Counted from the first letter of the stretch, positions 1 through 9,559 are shown. The stretch is DNA of 43,125 bases from Victivallales bacterium (GCA_017617415.1 JAFZWH010000084.1:1-43125), one strand, 5' to 3'. A program made the numbers and translations. Notes: a model not told the origin generated them from the sequence alone.

Positions 1-115
1 GAGGTGGGAGGTGGGAGGTGGAAGGTGAGAGGTGGAAGGTGAGAGGTGGAAGATGAGAGGTGGAAGGTGAGAGGTGGAAGGTGAGAGGTGGAAGGTGAGA
101 GGTGGAAGGTGAGAG
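1..115. repeat. Heptamer-based tandem repeat (GAGAGGT/GGAAGGT)
   Basis: The left edge of the window is a run of 7-bp units alternating GAGAGGT and GGAAGGT, giving a 14-bp period over about eight copies. The array probably continues outside the window. The same heptamer reappears at 6131-6172 beyond the galE operon, so this is a dispersed intergenic repeat family. No coding or RNA function is visible. Confidence 0.9.
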
Positions 116-117
116 TA

Positions 118-167
118 CTGCTGGCGCCCCGCCAGCAGATGATGCACTGTCGGCGCCCCGCCAGCAG
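118..167. repeat. Two near-identical GC-rich hairpins
   Basis: Two copies of a GGCGCCCCGCCAGCAG-type sequence lie side by side. The first (118-138) can form an 8-bp stem, CTGCTGGC with GCCAGCAG, around a GCCCC loop. The second (147-167) is a variant. They sit downstream of the minus-strand esterase gene, but no T-run follows on either strand, so a terminator role is uncertain. The stretch 168-261 holds another GC-rich inverted repeat near 189-205 and no gene. Confidence 0.6.
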
Positions 168-261
168 GGTGGGAGGTGAGTTCTGCACGCCGCGTTCCGC
201 GCGGCGCCATGTCGTGAAAAAGCCTAACGGCGTAGAGTTCTAAAAAGTAGAGGGTGGTTCA

Positions 262-1773
262 CTAATTGTGCTTTTTCAGGATGCGCTCGATGAATTGCAT
301 CACCGAATAGCCGCAGTTCTGTCCGGTGGCGGCGTGGGTGAAGCCATCCAGCACGATGTGGGTGGCGTCCGGATGTCCGAACGTCTTGAGCATCTGGACC
401 ATGTAGGCGTTCTCGGCGGGACGTCCCGGCATGTCGTAGCCGTCGCTGCCGGTGATGCAGACCAGCGGCGGGACATCCGGCGAAATCCAGTAGATTGGCG
501 CATATTCGTCCAGGACGGGCGTGGCTCCCAGGCGTTTGTAGCCCAGGTCATGTTTCAGCTGGAAGTGGGTGGTCATCTGGCCAGTCACCAGAACGAGTCC
601 TGCCAGTTCATGGTAAGAGTGGTTGTGGAGGGCGAGCAGATTCGGGTTCATGCCAAGCATGGCGGAGAGCCAGCCGCCAGCGGAAATCCCTCCGATGAAG
701 ACGGCGGACGGGTCGGCGCCGAGTTCCCCCAGGTGGTCCAGCACCCAGGCCAACGCGGAGCCGGCGTCTGCCAGACAGTCCAAGGCGGTGAACTCCACGC
801 CGGAGGTGCGGTAGCGCACTTCGGCGATGACCATCAGGCCATTCCAGAGCTGCGCAGGCGCGTCCGAGCCATCGCCGGTGAGACCGCCGCCGTGGTACCA
901 GACCATCACGGGGAAGGGCTTCTCGGTCTTCTGCTTCGGGATGCTCAGGTAGATCTCCTGCTGGGGATGATCACCATAGGAAACCACCTTGACATCATAG
1001 CTTTTGCGCTTTTCAAGGACGCTTTTTCGGTAGGGCGTCCAGTTGTCCTGGATGGCCTGGGCGAGTTTGCCGGTCTGGTCGGCGGCGGCGAATTTGCGCC
1101 GGAAGAGCATGGCGTAGCCATATGGATTGCCATCCGGCAGGGCAGTCACGGCCTCGCCGGCCGTCAGTTCGCGGTCGGCTCCGACCAGATAGACCGATGT
1201 GTAGAGTCCGCCCATTCCCGCGCGATTGAAGACACCAAGCGACAGTAGGACATCCGCGTCCGAGGCAAGCTTGCCGGTGACTTCGACGGCCAGCGGGTAG
1301 TTCCAGAGGTCATCGGGAGCCATCCCCGTGTTTGCCCAGGTCTGCTCGGCAACGAGTTCGCCGTCAAGGTATGCCCAGACATCCTCGTCCACGCCTGGAA
1401 TGACCAGGTACCAGTGTGCCCGCGAGGCCAAATCCGGCGTGTGAATCCGTTGACGCAGCACTCCAAGACCGAGGGGATTTTCCGCACCTTGCTTTTCCCA
1501 ACCTGCGCCCGTATTGTCCTGGTAGTCGCTCCAGTCATGATCATCCTGCAGGGGGGCCACTGCGGTATGCATGGCGGTCATCGCGGCGGGCGAGGGGGAT
1601 TTCAGGTTGGGGCTGGGACCGGCCAGCGCCGACACCATTGAGAATTTCCAGACGGATGGCAGGCGCAGAATGGTCATGCCCTCTGGGGCGGATTGTGAGG
1701 CGACATCGGCAGCAATGGCGGTCATGGCTGTAAAAATTATTGATAATATACTTATTTTAAGTATGTTATGCAT
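262..1773 (-). CDS. Secreted alpha/beta-hydrolase (esterase) with N-terminal beta-sandwich domain
   Basis: 503 residues. An N-terminal signal peptide (about residues 1-21, ending TAIA-A) indicates export. Residues about 75-200 resemble a galactose-binding-like beta-sandwich (HWYLVIPGVDEDVWAYLDG), as found at the front of many secreted hydrolases. Residues about 255-500 are an alpha/beta-hydrolase of the HSL/esterase-lipase type. They contain the oxyanion-hole motif HGGG (294-297), the nucleophile elbow G-I-S-A-G with Ser364, an acidic candidate at Asp444 or Asp447 and His480. The likely role is hydrolysis of ester side groups, perhaps acetyl or feruloyl groups on plant polysaccharide, but the substrate is inference. 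It starts 7 bp after the preceding minus-strand gene and looks like the last gene of the galE-asnS operon. No clear Shine-Dalgarno is visible. Confidence 0.8.
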   Translation of the reverse strand: MHNILKISILSIIFTAMTAIAADVASQSAPEGMTILRLPSVWKFSMVSALAGPSPNLKSPSPAAMTAMHTAVAPLQDDHDWSDYQDNTGAGWEKQGAENPLGLGVLRQRIHTPDLASRAHWYLVIPGVDEDVWAYLDGELVAEQTWANTGMAPDDLWNYPLAVEVTGKLASDADVLLSLGVFNRAGMGGLYTSVYLVGADRELTAGEAVTALPDGNPYGYAMLFRRKFAAADQTGKLAQAIQDNWTPYRKSVLEKRKSYDVKVVSYGDHPQQEIYLSIPKQKTEKPFPVMVWYHGGGLTGDGSDAPAQLWNGLMVIAEVRYRTSGVEFTALDCLADAGSALAWVLDHLGELGADPSAVFIGGISAGGWLSAMLGMNPNLLALHNHSYHELAGLVLVTGQMTTHFQLKHDLGYKRLGATPVLDEYAPIYWISPDVPPLVCITGSDGYDMPGRPAENAYMVQMLKTFGHPDATHIVLDGFTHAATGQNCGYSVMQFIERILKKHN

Positions 1774-1780
1774 TTATTAA

Positions 1781-2638
1781 TTACTTGTACAGATGGAGCG
1801 CGTCTGCGATGGCGGAGCATTGCGCCTGAAGTTTTGCGCAATTGGCAGGACCGAGGCGGACCAAGAGCTTCTGTGCGTCGTTGAGTTGCTCGAAGACAGG
1901 GTCGGCGAAGTGGTAGATGCCGTCGGTTCCGGTCGGGACAAGCTGCGGGTCGAAATCGAATTTTGGCGTGGTGAGGATGGTGTTGAAGGCCTCGGTGAGG
2001 AGCTGGCGGATGTTCTTGTCCTGGTAGCCGAGCTTTTTGCAGCATTGCTGCAGGACCGGCTCAGCCATTTCAAACCATTCGGCGACCTTTTGCGGGTCGA
2101 GGGAGGTCACGAAGTCCACAGCGGTCTGGTAACGGGCGTAAGACTCGGCGGTTGCCACCCAAGTTCCCTCGGCGTTGCGCCGCGCGGAGAAAGACGTCTC
2201 GACCTGCAGGAAGTCCAGCGGGTCAAGGGGGCGTTCGCCATTCGCAATGGCGTCGATTGTCTTGACCAGCCGCATTGCGGGGGTGGTCTGCGCCAGCAGT
2301 TTTGCCCAGAAGGGAGAATCGGAGAAGGCTGGAGCCTTGGCAAGCAGTTCCTCGGCGGTACGGAAACTGGCTGGAGACTGCTCCTTTGGCGCATCCTGGT
2401 TGACGGAGTTCCCGGATTGTCCAGCGGCAGTTGCGTTTTCCTGCGTAGTGGCGGCTGTGGTTGGCTGTTCGCCAAGCTGGGATGCGGGGCCCTCCGGGAC
2501 CGTTGGCTGGACGATGGGCGGCGGCACCGGCTCGTCCACGCTCGCTTTGTTGGCGCGGATTCGCCAATACACGCCTCCGCCGATGCAGGCGAGGACGAGC
2601 GGTGGTAGGACAAAGAAGAAGATTTTGCGTGCGAGCAT
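1781..2638 (-). CDS. Membrane-anchored protein of unknown function
   Basis: 285 residues and not recognised. An N-terminal transmembrane helix or signal anchor (residues about 5-25, FFFVLPPLVLACIGGGVYW) is followed by a low-complexity Pro/Thr/Gln/Ala-rich linker (about 35-90). The rest is a helical, presumably periplasmic domain rich in Gln, Ala and Leu, with a Cys pair in LQQCCKK. No enzymatic motif is visible. It starts 3 bp after the asnS stop and ends 7 bp before the esterase start, so it is almost certainly co-transcribed with both. Confidence 0.65.
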   Translation of the reverse strand: MLARKIFFFVLPPLVLACIGGGVYWRIRANKASVDEPVPPPIVQPTVPEGPASQLGEQPTTAATTQENATAAGQSGNSVNQDAPKEQSPASFRTAEELLAKAPAFSDSPFWAKLLAQTTPAMRLVKTIDAIANGERPLDPLDFLQVETSFSARRNAEGTWVATAESYARYQTAVDFVTSLDPQKVAEWFEMAEPVLQQCCKKLGYQDKNIRQLLTEAFNTILTTPKFDFDPQLVPTGTDGIYHFADPVFEQLNDAQKLLVRLGPANCAKLQAQCSAIADALHLYK

Positions 2639-2641
2639 GGC

Positions 2642-4039
2642 TTAGAACTCCACTTCGCGCGGGGCGCGGGGGAAGGGGATGACATCACGGATATTGGCCA
2701 TTCCAGTGCAGAAGCGCACCATTCGTTCGAAGCCGAGGCCGAAGCCGGCGTGGGGGACACTGCCGTAGCGGCGCAGGTCAAGGTACCACCAGTAGCTGGC
2801 GGGGTCCATTCCGCATTCCTGAATACGGGCCGCGAGGCGGTCCAGGCGTTCCTCGCGCTGGCTGCCGCCGATAATTTCGCCGACCTCGGGGAGCAGCACG
2901 TCCATGGCGGCGACCGTCTTGCCGTCGTCGTTCTGTCGCATGTAGAAGGCCTTGATTTCCTTGGGGTAGTTCATCACGATGACGGGGCCGTTGAAGACCT
3001 TCTCTGCCAGATAGCGCTCGTGTTCGCTCTGGAGGTCGCAGCCCCAGCTTGGCTTGAACTCGAAGGTGTCGGCGGCCTTCTCCAGCAGCTCAATTGCCTC
3101 GGTGTAGGTGATGCGGGCGAATTTCGCGGTGGAGAGGCGGGTGAGTCGCTCGAGCAGGCCCTTCTCGATGCGCTGGTCGCAGAAGGCGAGGTCCTCCGGA
3201 CACTCCTGGAGGACGGCGGTGAAGAGCGCACGGAGGTAGTCCTCGGCGACATCCGCGTCATCCTGGAGGTCGGCGAAAGCGATTTCCGGCTCGATCATCC
3301 AGAATTCGGAGAGGTGTCGCGTGGTGTTGGACTTTTCGGCGCGGAAGGTGGGGCCGAAGGTATAGACGCTTCCCAGGGCGCAGGCGTAGGTCTCGGCTTC
3401 AAGCTGTCCGGAGACGGTCAGGTTCACGGGTTTGCCAAAGAAATCGCGGTCAAAATCCACCTTGCCGGTCGCCTTGTCCGTCGGCAGTCGGTTGAGGTCG
3501 AGGGTGGTGACTTGGAACATCTCGCCCGCGCCCTCGCAATCGCTGGCGGTGAGGATAGGGGCGTTGAAGTAGTAGAAGCCACGGCTCTGGAAGAACTTGT
3601 GGGTTGCCATCGCGAGGACGTTGCGGATGCGCATCACGGCACCGAAGGTGTTGGTGCGCGCACGCAGATGGGCGACCTCGCGCAGGCGTTCGAAGGAGAT
3701 GCGTCCTTTGCTCAGCGGATAGGCCAGCGGATCGCAGGCCCCCAGCACCTCGACAGTCTCGGCGTGCAACTCGACCGCCTGTCCGGCAGCGGGACTCTCC
3801 ACCAGCTTGCCGATGACCTTCAACGAGACGCCGGTGGTGAGGCGCTGGATTTCGCTTTCGTAGTTGGAAAGGGCTGCCGGGGCGACGACCTGGAGGTTCT
3901 TGTAGCAGGAGCCGTCGTTGAGTTCGATGAACGAGAAGCCGCCTTTGGAGTCGCGGCGGGTGCGCACCCAGCCGGCGACCGTGAATTCTTGACCAAAATC
4001 GCGGCTTTCCAGTACCGCCTTGATGAATGTGTGTTTCAT
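2642..4039 (-). CDS. asnS: Asparagine--tRNA ligase
   Basis: 465 residues, the usual length for bacterial AsnRS. It charges tRNA-Asn in the cytoplasm. The N-terminal OB-fold anticodon-binding domain covers about residues 1-110 ([20 protein letters not shown]) and the class II catalytic core the rest. Motif 2 contains [21 protein letters not shown], with the Asn/Asp-type catalytic residues. The C-terminus carries [12 protein letters not shown] and motif 3, [25 protein letters not shown]. The ATG at 4039 is chosen because it begins the family N-terminus MKHTFIKAV; the reading frame is open further upstream but overlaps the preceding gene. It lies 7 bp downstream of the flippase-like gene. Confidence 0.97.
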   Translation of the reverse strand: MKHTFIKAVLESRDFGQEFTVAGWVRTRRDSKGGFSFIELNDGSCYKNLQVVAPAALSNYESEIQRLTTGVSLKVIGKLVESPAAGQAVELHAETVEVLGACDPLAYPLSKGRISFERLREVAHLRARTNTFGAVMRIRNVLAMATHKFFQSRGFYYFNAPILTASDCEGAGEMFQVTTLDLNRLPTDKATGKVDFDRDFFGKPVNLTVSGQLEAETYACALGSVYTFGPTFRAEKSNTTRHLSEFWMIEPEIAFADLQDDADVAEDYLRALFTAVLQECPEDLAFCDQRIEKGLLERLTRLSTAKFARITYTEAIELLEKAADTFEFKPSWGCDLQSEHERYLAEKVFNGPVIVMNYPKEIKAFYMRQNDDGKTVAAMDVLLPEVGEIIGGSQREERLDRLAARIQECGMDPASYWWYLDLRRYGSVPHAGFGLGFERMVRFCTGMANIRDVIPFPRAPREVEF

Positions 4040-4046
4040 AATATGG

Positions 4047-5144
4047 TTATTGGTTGGGATTTTCTGATGGAAGTGTTGCCGAGTCCAGGTGCGCCTGGGC
4101 GTTTTGCTCTGCGTCCGCACATCCCTGGACGGGTTTCTTGAAGGAAGGCGAACATGCGTAGATGAGCGCTCCCGCCAGTCCCCAGAAGACGATGATGAGC
4201 GAATTGAGCAGCGGGATGTCTCCCCGCACGCTGGCGGGTTCCGCATGGAAATGCTCGAAGAGCTGGGCGGACACCGCATCTCGCAGTCCGATTCCACCGG
4301 GCGTGATGGGGAGAATGCCCGTGACGTTCGCAAGTTGCGTGGTCAAGGCGTATTGGCCGAAGCGCATCTGGTTTTCATGTAGGGCGCGCCCCAGGCAGAA
4401 GACCGTGGAGGAGACCGTCAGGTGGATGATCACCGAAATGATCATCGCCGTCAGGAGCGCCCGTTGGTGTTTTCGGTAGAGTCCCAGCGCGTCGTTCATC
4501 CGTCGGGCGATGCGTGTGATTGCCTTGGGCAGGATTCGTTTGAGGGAAAGCTGGAGCCGCTTCACCCAGTTCCAGGCCGTCCAGCGTGGCTGGGTGAGCC
4601 AGAGCAGGTAGAGGAGGATAGTTCCCAGGCAGCCCAGGTTGATGGCGAGTATGGCGAGGGCGACAATCCAGGATTGCCTGGCGGCGAAGATGCCGGGAAG
4701 AAGACTTGCGCACAGTAGGGTCGCCACCGCCGCCGCAAAGAAGATGCCGGCCAGTCCGATGACCCGATCCACCAGATCTACCAAGGTCAGCTCAGTGACC
4801 TTGCCTGGGTAACGTTGGCTCGCGATGGCGATTTTCAGGATGTCGCCGGTGACCGAACCAGGGATGATGAGGCTGAAGAAACTGCCCACCAGCGTGAGGC
4901 GTAGCGCAGTCCACAGCGTGAGGTGCAAGCCTTGGACGGCGAGGAGGGTCTGCCAGCGCCAGGCACCCAGAATCTGAGCCAGCCCATAGAGCGCCAGCGC
5001 GGAAACCAGCGGGAGGCGCGCACCGTCACGCAGGGCGGCCAGGACATCTGCGTCCGTATGCCGAATGGTGTAGCAGAGCAGTCCTGCGGCCAGAAGCAGG
5101 AAAAGAAGCCGGAAGGCAATTGAGATGGCTGTTTTCCTGGTCAA
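4047..5144 (-). CDS. YbhN/UPF0104-type integral membrane flippase-like protein
   Basis: 365 residues from a TTG start at 5144. GAGGA lies 6 bp upstream of that TTG, and the frame further upstream overlaps galE in a different frame without resembling protein. About eight hydrophobic helices and the C-terminal motif [15 protein letters not shown] place it in the lysylphosphatidylglycerol-synthase transmembrane-region superfamily (YbhN, UPF0104, AglD). Members are thought to move lipid-linked substrates or to anchor synthases. There is no C-terminal cytosolic synthase domain, so MprF activity is unlikely. The galE stop lies 2 bp upstream of the TTG, implying translational coupling and a shared role in envelope glycan or glycolipid metabolism (inference). 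Confidence 0.85.
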   Translation of the reverse strand: MTRKTAISIAFRLLFLLLAAGLLCYTIRHTDADVLAALRDGARLPLVSALALYGLAQILGAWRWQTLLAVQGLHLTLWTALRLTLVGSFFSLIIPGSVTGDILKIAIASQRYPGKVTELTLVDLVDRVIGLAGIFFAAAVATLLCASLLPGIFAARQSWIVALAILAINLGCLGTILLYLLWLTQPRWTAWNWVKRLQLSLKRILPKAITRIARRMNDALGLYRKHQRALLTAMIISVIIHLTVSSTVFCLGRALHENQMRFGQYALTTQLANVTGILPITPGGIGLRDAVSAQLFEHFHAEPASVRGDIPLLNSLIIVFWGLAGALIYACSPSFKKPVQGCADAEQNAQAHLDSATLPSENPNQ

Positions 5145-5146
5145 GC

Positions 5147-6124
5147 CTAATCCTCGTAGCCATTCGGATGAGCCAGTTTCCACTTCCAGGCGGACTCCAC
5201 AATGACGTCCAGTTCCTCGAATTGTGGTTTCCAGCCAAGGATGCGTCTGGCCTCCGAGGAGTCCGCCACGAGGCGATCGGGGTCGCCTGCGCGGCGTTCT
5301 CCCTCTACAATCTTGAAATCGCGGCCGGTGACGCGCTTGACGGAGTCGATGACCTCCTGCACGGAATGGCCGTTTCCGGTGCCCAGGTTCAGCGAGCCGC
5401 AGAAGTCGGACTCCAGAGCCAAGAGATGTGCCTGTGCCAGGTCGAGGACATGGACGTAGTCGCGGATGCAGGTCTTGTCCGGAGTGTCGTAGTTTCGCCC
5501 GAACACGGTGATGCTCGGCCTTTCGCCGGCGGCGGCTTTCAGGACCAGCGGGATGAGATGCGTCTCCGGGTGGTGGTCTTCGCCATGTTCCACCGTGGCG
5601 CCGGCCGCATTGAAGTAACGCAACGCGGTGTATTTGAGTCGGCCGTTCGACTGGCGGCACTGCCAGTCCAGAATCTTCTCAACCATCAGCTTGGAGTCAC
5701 CGTAGGGGTTGATTGGCTTGGTCGGTTCGTGTTCGCTGATGGGGAAATGCTCTGGTATGCCGTAAACTGCTGCGGTTGAAGAAAATACAACTTTTCTTAC
5801 CTGGTTGTCCGCCGCCGCCTGGCAGAGATTGATGGCGTTTGCCACGTTGTTTTTGAAGTATTTCAGCGGATTCTTCATCGATTCGCCGACCTCGATGAAG
5901 GCCGCGAAGTGGATGATGCCATCCGGCTTGGCGGATTGCACTGCCGCCTCGATGGCATCCAGTTCCTCCAAATTGCCCTGGATGAAATGGGCGCGTTTGT
6001 CCACTGCGGAGCGATGACCGTTGAGCAAGGCATCAAAAACGGTGACCTCATGGCCTTGATTCAAAAGATATTCTGTGGTACAACTGCCGATGTATCCGGC
6101 ACCACCTGCAACGAAAACATGCAT
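5147..6124 (-). CDS. galE: UDP-glucose 4-epimerase
   Basis: 325 residues, typical for GalE. It interconverts UDP-glucose and UDP-galactose using tightly bound NAD+. Visible are the Rossmann glycine motif GGAGYIGS (residues 7-14), the catalytic Ser/Thr in SSTAAVYG (about 115-122), and the Y-x3-K pair in NPYGDSK (Tyr141, Lys145). The C-terminal substrate region contains RYFNAAGA and GWKPQFEELDVIV. It is the first gene of a five-gene minus-strand run continuing through the flippase-like gene, asnS, the anchored protein and the esterase, with gaps of 2-7 bp. Its upstream region is entirely low-complexity repeat, so no promoter could be assigned. Confidence 0.96.
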   Translation of the reverse strand: MHVFVAGGAGYIGSCTTEYLLNQGHEVTVFDALLNGHRSAVDKRAHFIQGNLEELDAIEAAVQSAKPDGIIHFAAFIEVGESMKNPLKYFKNNVANAINLCQAAADNQVRKVVFSSTAAVYGIPEHFPISEHEPTKPINPYGDSKLMVEKILDWQCRQSNGRLKYTALRYFNAAGATVEHGEDHHPETHLIPLVLKAAAGERPSITVFGRNYDTPDKTCIRDYVHVLDLAQAHLLALESDFCGSLNLGTGNGHSVQEVIDSVKRVTGRDFKIVEGERRAGDPDRLVADSSEARRILGWKPQFEELDVIVESAWKWKLAHPNGYED

Positions 6125-6130
6125 TTAAGG

Positions 6131-6172
6131 TTAGAGGTGAGAGGTTAGAGGTGAGAGGTGAGAGGTGAGAGA
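6131..6172. repeat. GAGAGGT heptamer array, second copy
   Basis: Six or so copies of GAGAGGT/TAGAGGT lie directly upstream of galE. They are the same family as the array at 1-115. They merge at 6172-6210 with a purine-rich GGTTAAAGTT repeat. Confidence 0.85.
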
Positions 6173-6225
6173 AGGTTAAAGTTTAAAGGGAAAAGGTTAA
6201 AGTTAAAGTTCAGGTCTCGGGTTAC

Positions 6226-6261
6226 GGGACACCCGGGACCTCCGGGACCTCCGGGACTTGA
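6226..6261. repeat. Four copies of a GGGAC-N4 nonamer
   Basis: GGGACACCC, GGGACCTCC, GGGACCTCC and GGGACTTGA lie head to tail. They share the GGGAC core and 9-bp period with the long array at 14693-14836, so this is a dispersed intergenic repeat family. Confidence 0.8.
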
Positions 6262-6270
6262 CCTTGTGCC

Positions 6271-6390
6271 CAGGTCCCAGGTCCCGCCGTCAGGTCCCAG
6301 GTCCCAGGTCCCGCCGTCAGGTCCCAGGTCCCAGGTCTCAGGTCCCGCCAGTCAGGTCTCAGGTCCCAGGTCTCAGGTCCCGCCCGCCGA
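6271..6390. repeat. CAGGTCCC/CAGGTCTC tandem array
   Basis: An 8-9 bp unit (CAGGTCCC, with CAGGTCTC variants) is broken by CGCCGT or CGCCAGT spacers. It fills the 3' flank of the SH3/coiled-coil gene. Reading frames through it are by-products of the repeat and are not annotated. Confidence 0.85.
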
Positions 6391-6414
6391 GTGGCGCCTT
6401 GCCGTTGCCGGATG

Positions 6415-8298
6415 CTACTGAAGTTTCACGATGCCACGCACTTGAATGACTGGGCGCGTCCAGCCTGGAATGGTGGTCTGCACTCCGCTGATTTCGACGG
6501 GGAGGTTCCGCCAGGCATTAAGATTCAAACGCTTGCTGACCAGATAGCAGACCGCGACCTGCTTCCCGTCTTTGGTGACATACAGCACATGCGTGGCCTC
6601 GGGAGTCGCCTGGCGAAGCGGATGAATGACACCCTGCATTCGCGTCAGTTCCACTTTGGGCTGGACTTGGGGGGTAACCGGCTGTGGCACAGGAGTCGCC
6701 GCCAATTCAGGAGCCGAGGGTTCCGGGGTCGCTTTGGCAAGCTCATCTGCGTTCTTTGGGGCTTCCTGCTCGTCCGTCCCGGCTTTTTCCTCGGTCTGCT
6801 TTTGTGCCGCCACCGCCGCTTCCTCGGCTTCTTTCTTCAGGCGTTCCAGCTCCGCTACCTTGGCCTCGGCTTCTGCCTGGCGTTTCTCAGCCTGAGCTTT
6901 GAGTTCTGCGATTTGCTGGGCGAGTGCCTCATCTGCGCCATTCGCCTCTTCGGCTTCTTTCTTCAGGCGTTCCAGCTCAGCCTTGGCAAGTTCACGCTCA
7001 TGCGCCTGGTTGCGAAGTTGCTCTACATCGGCGTCTGCAGAGGCCAATTCTGCCTGGAGGCGTTCTGCCTCCTTGCGGACCTCGGCGATTTTTTCGGCCT
7101 GGGCCGTCTTCTCTGCCTCCAGTTTTTCCGCCTCACGACGAACTTGTTCCAGCCGTGCCGTCTCTTCGCGGGAAGTGGCCTCGATGCGTTCACGTTCCAG
7201 TCGAAGTAGTTGCGCCTGCTCCTCGGCCTCCTTCACCGCATCTTGCAACTCAGTCACCTGTGCGGAAAGCTCCTGCTGCTTGCGTTCGCTTTCCGCGCGC
7301 TGGGCCTCGGCGACCTTGACTTGCTCCAGTGCCTCCTTGGCACGCTTTTCCGCCAACGCCTGCTCGGCCGCCATTGCTTCAGCCTCCTCCTTTGCCGCGA
7401 GTTCGCGCAGACGCGCCTCGTTTTGCGCCGCCGCCAGTTTTTCGGCCATTTCTTTCGCTTCTGCTTCCCATCGCGCTGAGTCAGCCTCCACCAGCTTCGC
7501 CTTCTCCTCGGCGGCCTTTTGGCGCGCAAGCAATTCCTCCTGCTCCTGCTGCTCTTTCAGCAAGGTCGCCTCGCGCTCTGCGGCCGCCTGGCGTGCTTTC
7601 TCCTGCGCCTCGTTGCGCAACGCCTCCAGACGCTCTGCTTCCTGTTGAAGCGCAAGTAGCTCATTGTTATGGCGAGTGGTCTCGTCTTTGAGTTCTTCCG
7701 CTTGCTGACGCAGCTTGGCAAGTCGCTCCTGCTCTTCTTTCATCTCCTGTTCCTGCCGTTCCTGTTCCTGCCGGATGGCCTGGGTACGAGCAGCCAGAGT
7801 GGCGCTCTCCAGTCCCGCCGTGGCATCAGGAGTCGGTTGCTGCGGAGCAGGCGAACCCTCGCCGACATAATCGGAATGTATCCATCCCGTGGCGTTTTCA
7901 GGTGCATAGACACAAAGCCAGTCGCCGTCGGTGCTTCCCTCGGCGATGAGTTTTTCGCCTTTGGGAGCAGTGAAAAAGGCGGTGAAATAGAGTCCGGGGG
8001 CAGTATAAATGGGACAAATCGCATCCTGCACCACACCCTTTTCGTCAATGCGGTCTTTTTGAACCCAGCCGGTGATGCGAACGGGAAGGCGTACCTCGAC
8101 CCAGTCGCCTTGACGTGAGACAATCTTCAACGGGGTGTTTTCCGACATTTTTGCCAGACTTTCATAATAGGTTGCGTGATTGGCACGCAGGACTACTCCA
8201 TTGCCCAGGACATATCCCGGCTGGTCTTCCGCACGAAGGTTCGGGAGAACAATGATGCCAAGCAGAATGAAAACGATGTTGAAAAGATGATGACGCAT
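6415..8298 (-). CDS. Secreted SH3-domain protein with long coiled coil
   Basis: 627 residues from the ATG at 8298. This start places a signal peptide (HHLFNIVFILLGIIVLPNLRA-ED) at the N-terminus; the frame stays open upstream without protein character. Residues about 25-85 and 90-155 are two bacterial SH3-like domains (WVEVRLPVRITGWVQKDRI; WLCVYAPENATGWIHSDYV), which in this superfamily bind peptidoglycan or proteins. Residues about 170-520 are a highly charged Glu/Ala/Lys/Gln heptad region predicted to be a long coiled coil. It contains near-identical ERLKKEAEEA segments that point to internal duplication. The C-terminus (about 560-627) is a small globular domain. Architecture suggests an envelope scaffold or spacer; no enzymatic function is visible. 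Confidence 0.8.
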   Translation of the reverse strand: MRHHLFNIVFILLGIIVLPNLRAEDQPGYVLGNGVVLRANHATYYESLAKMSENTPLKIVSRQGDWVEVRLPVRITGWVQKDRIDEKGVVQDAICPIYTAPGLYFTAFFTAPKGEKLIAEGSTDGDWLCVYAPENATGWIHSDYVGEGSPAPQQPTPDATAGLESATLAARTQAIRQEQERQEQEMKEEQERLAKLRQQAEELKDETTRHNNELLALQQEAERLEALRNEAQEKARQAAAEREATLLKEQQEQEELLARQKAAEEKAKLVEADSARWEAEAKEMAEKLAAAQNEARLRELAAKEEAEAMAAEQALAEKRAKEALEQVKVAEAQRAESERKQQELSAQVTELQDAVKEAEEQAQLLRLERERIEATSREETARLEQVRREAEKLEAEKTAQAEKIAEVRKEAERLQAELASADADVEQLRNQAHERELAKAELERLKKEAEEANGADEALAQQIAELKAQAEKRQAEAEAKVAELERLKKEAEEAAVAAQKQTEEKAGTDEQEAPKNADELAKATPEPSAPELAATPVPQPVTPQVQPKVELTRMQGVIHPLRQATPEATHVLYVTKDGKQVAVCYLVSKRLNLNAWRNLPVEISGVQTTIPGWTRPVIQVRGIVKLQ

Positions 8299-8440
8299 TA
8301 TGGTGCCTGGAGTTAGACGGTGATGCTGGTGCCGTATAGGCACACCCAATAACGACAGTTTTTTGTACAACCTATAATATATAGAGGAAATACAAACTTG
8401 TGACCCAACTGAGCCAGCGTCATGTGTTATAGTATTCGAT
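8299..8440. promoter_or_regulatory. Divergent intergenic region with AT-rich core
   Basis: This 142-bp spacer separates the minus-strand SH3 gene from plus-strand holA. It contains TATAATATATAG near 8380, which can supply a -10 element on either strand, and TATAGT close to the holA start. No convincing -35 partner was found, so exact promoters are not assigned. Confidence 0.4.
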
Positions 8441-9553
8441 GTGGCAAAAAAAACTGCAAATCTGAGGCTTTTTTTGATCAGCGGGGATGATGATTCCGCC
8501 ATTCAGTCCGAGGCGGAGCGGATTTTCACCAGACTGGCTGGCGAAGATCCGGATCCGTTTGCGACTGAGATTATCTCCGAAGATGACCGCGGTCCGCGTG
8601 CCGAACTGATTGGCAAGGTCCTCTCCGCGATTCGCACACCGCCCTTCTTGGGAGGCAATAAGACCATCTGGCTGAAGCATTTCACGGGCTTCGGGCAGGA
8701 GCCTGGCGCACGCATCAAAAACGACCCGATGGAGCTGAAACGGCTTGCCGAGGAACTCGACGGCGAACTCCCCGATGGGGTCTTTGTGGTGCTGGATGGA
8801 CCGGGCTGCGACCCCGCAAAGCCGCTCGCAAAGGCATGCTCCGCACACGGCGAGGTCATCTGGAAGAACCGCCCCAACACGATGAAAAAGGGTTGGCAGG
8901 AGGAGATGAAGAGCTGCCTGGCGGCCGTGGCGCAGGAAAAGGGCGTCACTCTCTCTTACGAGGTCAGCGAGTTGCTTGTGGGGGTGCTTGGGGCAGATAC
9001 CTCGCTGATTGAAGGCGAACTCGAAAAGCTCATCTGCTATGCAGGAGTGGGCAACGAGATTACGCCCGAGGCGGTTCGGGAGATGTGCCCACCGTACAGC
9101 GACCAGGAAAGCTGGGGGCTGACCGATCCCGTGGGCAAACGGGATTTGCCGGCGACGCTTTCGATGGTGGAGAAGCTTCTGGCGCGTTCCAAGGAGCCCG
9201 CAGGGATTGCACGACAGCTGCTTGCCTCGCTTGCGCGGAATTTCTTGCAGAATCTCTCTATTCGCCTGTATATGGCGGAGAACCACCTGAATACTTCCAT
9301 GGATCTCAAGCGGCATTTGGATGGATTGGAGGCGACGAAGAAACGCGAACTGGCCGCTGGCGATGCCCCTTGGGCGAATTACAATGCCTGGCGCGTGAAA
9401 TTCGCGGCGGATGCGGCGATGGCCTATTCTCCCAATGAACTCATCGATGCCGTCCGCATTCTGAGAGATTCCCTGCTGGAATCCACCACCACCGGCGTAT
9501 CGACCGAGGTCGCCTTGGAAAACGCTCTCTTACAAATCGTGCCAAAGAAATAA
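8441..9553 (+). CDS. holA: DNA polymerase III, delta subunit
   Basis: 370 residues from a GTG start (GTG-GCA-AAA). The delta subunit is the clamp-loader wrench that opens the sliding clamp. The N-terminal ATPase-like fold begins LRLFLISGDDDSAIQSEAERIF and contains PPFLGGNKTIWLK, the region corresponding to the clamp-contacting element of HolA/YqeN proteins. The middle and collar domains show LVGVLGADTSLIEGELEKLICYAG and GIARQLLASLARNFLQNL, which are family signatures. It has no functional Walker A, as expected for delta. The GAF gene starts 6 bp downstream, suggesting co-transcription. Confidence 0.88.
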   Translation: MAKKTANLRLFLISGDDDSAIQSEAERIFTRLAGEDPDPFATEIISEDDRGPRAELIGKVLSAIRTPPFLGGNKTIWLKHFTGFGQEPGARIKNDPMELKRLAEELDGELPDGVFVVLDGPGCDPAKPLAKACSAHGEVIWKNRPNTMKKGWQEEMKSCLAAVAQEKGVTLSYEVSELLVGVLGADTSLIEGELEKLICYAGVGNEITPEAVREMCPPYSDQESWGLTDPVGKRDLPATLSMVEKLLARSKEPAGIARQLLASLARNFLQNLSIRLYMAENHLNTSMDLKRHLDGLEATKKRELAAGDAPWANYNAWRVKFAADAAMAYSPNELIDAVRILRDSLLESTTTGVSTEVALENALLQIVPKK

Positions 9554-9559
9554 TTCCCA

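Noticed and set aside
268-1248. Long plus-strand frame opposite the esterase gene
   Set aside because: It is the antisense shadow of a gene with signal peptide, HGGG and GxSxG motifs; its peptide is Gly/Val/Asp-rich with no family features.
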